Of a stretch of 6,980 nucleotides of DNA, positions 5,291-6,980 are shown piece after piece. The notes beneath the pieces were generated by a model that was not told the origin of the DNA, made no database searches, and was given only the letters and a program-made list of their open reading frames with translations. How positions within the stretch are numbered: position 1 is the first letter of the stretch; each line of letters begins with the position of its first letter. Both the position numbers and the translations under genes were made by a program. The DNA lies in contig JAFYRC010000279.1 of NCBI GenBank assembly GCA_017547065.1, positions 1 to 6,980 of the forward strand. The letters run 5' to 3'. This stretch comes from Tidjanibacter sp. (GTDB lineage Bacteria > Bacteroidota > Bacteroidia > Bacteroidales > Rikenellaceae).

Positions 5291-6592
5291 ATGAGTTTAG
5301 TAGCAATAGTAGGTCGCCCCAACGTGGGCAAAAGCACCTTTTTCAACCGCCTTGTAGGTATGCGTCAGGCGATTGTGGACTCCACTGCGGGTACCACTCG
5401 CGACCGTCACTATGGTAAGACCGATTGGAACGGCAGGGAGTTTTCGCTCATCGACACGGGTGGCTATTCCGTGGGTAGCGACGACGCCTTTGAGGAGGAG
5501 ATTCGCAAACAAGTTCACCTCGCAATCGACGAGGCTGACGTTATCCTCTTCATGGTGGAGGTTTCCACCGGCATTACCGACCTCGACCAGATGGTGGCCG
5601 ATGTGTTGCGCCGTAGCAAGAAGAAAACCCTCTTGGTTGTGAACAAGGTCGACAACTACGATCTCATCTATGGCTCCAACGAGTTCTATGCTCTTGGCCT
5701 TGGTGATCCCTTCTGCATCAGCTCGATGAGCGGTAGCGGTACGGGTGATTTGATGGACACCATCGTGTCGCTTCTTCCCGAGGATAAGCCCGAGGTGGAG
5801 GAGGAGTTGCCCCGCATCACCATCGTAGGTCGCCCCAACGTGGGTAAATCGTCGCTCACCAACGCTCTGTTGGGTACCGAGCGTAATATCGTGACCAACA
5901 TTGCAGGTACCACTCGCGTTAGTATCAACACCCGCTATAACAAATATGGCCTCGACTTCTACCTTGTGGACACTGCCGGTCTGCGTAAGAAGGGCAAGGT
6001 TACTGAGGATCTCGAGTTCTACTCGGTGATGCGCTCCATCAGGGCCATCGAGAATAGCGACGTGTGCGTGCTGATGTTGGATGCTCGCCAGGGTATCGAG
6101 TCGCAGGACATGAACATCTTCTCGATCATCGTGCGCAATAAGAAGGGATGTGTGATTGTGGTCAACAAGTGGGATCTCATCGAGAAGAGCAACAACACCA
6201 TGAAGGAGTGGAAAGAGGCTCTCCAAGCCAAGCTCGCACCTTTCAACGATGTGCCCATCATCTTCACTTCGGTGATCAACAAACAGCGCATTATGGAGGT
6301 GTTGCAGACAGCCGTTAGGGTATATGAGGCTCGCAATCGCCGTATCCCCACCAGCGAGCTCAACGAGTTCTTGTTGCCCATCATTGAGGAGACTCCTCCT
6401 CCCATGACCAAGGGTAAATACATCCGCATTAAGTATGTAACCCAGCTGCCCACCGTGTCGCCTTCGTTTGCATTTTTTGTAAACCTTCCCCAGTATATCC
6501 GCGACCACTATCGCCGATTCTTGGAGAATAAGATTAGGGAACACTGGGATTTCTGCGGCGTGCCTATGCAAATCTACTTTCGTCAGAAATAG
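5291..6592 (+). CDS. der: Ribosome-associated double-domain GTPase Der (EngA)
   Basis: The 433-residue product is the essential GTPase Der, which acts in late 50S ribosomal subunit assembly. It has two tandem Era-like G domains and a C-terminal KH-like domain. First G domain: GRPNVGKST (8-16), GTTRD (34-38), DTGG (55-58), NKVD (118-121). Second G domain: GRPNVGKSS (180-188), DTAG (227-230), NKWD (292-295). The KH-like region covers roughly 350-433 and ends [24 protein letters not shown], typical of Bacteroidetes Der. The start at 5291 gives [15 protein letters not shown], as in relatives; the upstream in-frame ATG at 5216 would precede the promoter. The switch I region of the second domain reads GTTRVSIN where relatives have GTTRDSI, so residue 210 is V instead of D. 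The only TTA codon in the gene is codon 3. It probably shares an operon with the transporter gene 12 nt downstream. Confidence 0.98.
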   Translation: MSLVAIVGRPNVGKSTFFNRLVGMRQAIVDSTAGTTRDRHYGKTDWNGREFSLIDTGGYSVGSDDAFEEEIRKQVHLAIDEADVILFMVEVSTGITDLDQMVADVLRRSKKKTLLVVNKVDNYDLIYGSNEFYALGLGDPFCISSMSGSGTGDLMDTIVSLLPEDKPEVEEELPRITIVGRPNVGKSSLTNALLGTERNIVTNIAGTTRVSINTRYNKYGLDFYLVDTAGLRKKGKVTEDLEFYSVMRSIRAIENSDVCVLMLDARQGIESQDMNIFSIIVRNKKGCVIVVNKWDLIEKSNNTMKEWKEALQAKLAPFNDVPIIFTSVINKQRIMEVLQTAVRVYEARNRRIPTSELNEFLLPIIEETPPPMTKGKYIRIKYVTQLPTVSPSFAFFVNLPQYIRDHYRRFLENKIREHWDFCGVPMQIYFRQK

Positions 6593-6604
6593 TTTTAACT
6601 CTGT

Positions 6605-6980
6605 ATGAATCAAAAGTTCAAAACATACGCAATGCCGGTGGCTATGGTCATCGGCATTTTGTTTCACCGCTGGGTGGGCGAACTGCAATTCCTCTCGCCG
6701 TGGCTGATTGCGTCAATGCTCTTTATTACCTTCACGAGGGTGAAGGTTAAGGAGTTGCGCTTGCGTAAGATTCACGCGGGACTGCTTGCTTTTCAGATCG
6801 TTGTGAGCGCGGCTCTCTACCTTTTGCTGATGTCGCTCGGAGTGAGCGAGGTGGTCAGCCAGGGCGTGATGATGTGCGTCTTTATGCCCACGGCTATGGC
6901 CTCGGTGGTTGTTGGCGCAATGCTGGGTGCCAATGTGGGCACGATGACCACCTTCACGCTGTTGAGCAATATGGCTGTGG
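6605..6980 (+). CDS. BASS-family (bile acid:sodium symporter-like) transporter, N-terminal part
   Basis: An ATG at 6605, 12 nt after the der stop, opens a frame that runs to the window end (125 residues seen; a full family member is about 300). It is strongly hydrophobic, with apparent membrane segments near residues 8-22, 27-46, 57-78 and 84-106. A conserved-looking stretch, CVFMPTAMASVVVGAMLGAN (91-110), is followed by TFTLLSNMAV. This pattern resembles the first half of Na+-dependent BASS/SBF transporters (COG0385), inner-membrane proteins that move organic anions with sodium. Bacteroidetes members are usually annotated only as putative transporters, and the substrate cannot be predicted. 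The spacing and absence of a terminator suggest co-transcription with der. Confidence 0.8.
   Translation, partial: MNQKFKTYAMPVAMVIGILFHRWVGELQFLSPWLIASMLFITFTRVKVKELRLRKIHAGLLAFQIVVSAALYLLLMSLGVSEVVSQGVMMCVFMPTAMASVVVGAMLGANVGTMTTFTLLSNMAV

Noticed and set aside
5309..5844. A 20-bp exact direct repeat inside der (5309-5328 and 5825-5844)
   Set aside because: It encodes the VGRPNVGK P-loop of the two homologous G domains with identical preferred codons, so domain duplication and codon bias explain it, although gene conversion between the domains is possible.
5297..6688. A 463-codon minus-strand open frame opposite der
   Set aside because: Codon-register shadow of der; it ends exactly at the complement of the single TTA at der codon 3.
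1..6980. Search for CRISPR arrays, tRNA/rRNA genes, IS elements, prophage genes and att sites
   Set aside because: I saw no spaced repeat series, cloverleaf-like tRNA sequence, rRNA motif, transposase or integrase motif, or terminal repeats; coding density and codon use are uniform.

Overview
The window reads as chromosomal DNA of a Bacteroidales bacterium. The evidence is TAnnTTTG-type -7 promoter elements, A-rich translation starts without clear Shine-Dalgarno sequences, Bacteroidetes-type PhoH and Der sequences, and small PorT/OmpA-like beta-barrel proteins. The fairly high GC and the strong preference for C/G-ending codons suggest an Alistipes/Rikenellaceae-like organism. That genus-level placement is an inference.

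Layout. Positions 1-154 hold the 3' end of an unidentified plus-strand gene, which converges on a minus-strand operon; one bidirectional terminator (177-212) serves both. The operon, read right to left, is a small outer-membrane beta-barrel gene (OMP-A, 3667-4296), phoH (2662-3648), pepD (1181-2644) and a diacylglycerol-kinase-like lipid kinase gene (237-1175), with gaps of 18, 17 and 5 nt. OMP-A has its own -7 element and a stem-loop near the predicted transcript start. Just upstream, separated by a strong terminator (4435-4487), is a second beta-barrel gene (OMP-B, 4524-5156), a paralog in the same orientation. OMP-B is divergent from the essential ribosome-assembly GTPase gene der (5291-6592). 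A gene for a BASS-type (bile acid:sodium symporter family) transporter follows der after 12 nt and runs off the window at 6980.

How it fits together. Most genes are conserved housekeeping or envelope functions: ribosome biogenesis (Der), RNA-linked ATPase (PhoH), dipeptide use (PepD), phospholipid metabolism (lipid kinase) and outer-membrane barrels. I see no defence island, prophage, IS element or CRISPR array, and no evidence for a wholly new system. The more unusual material is small-scale: a perfect 13-bp inverted repeat inside the phoH coding sequence, a shared leader stem-loop in front of both OMP genes, a palindrome centred between two divergent promoters, near-total absence of UUA/CUA/UCA codons except near gene starts, and a substituted switch residue in Der. 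No gene-free stretch exceeds 300 bases; the longest, 4297-4523, holds the OMP-A promoter/leader and the OMP-B terminator.
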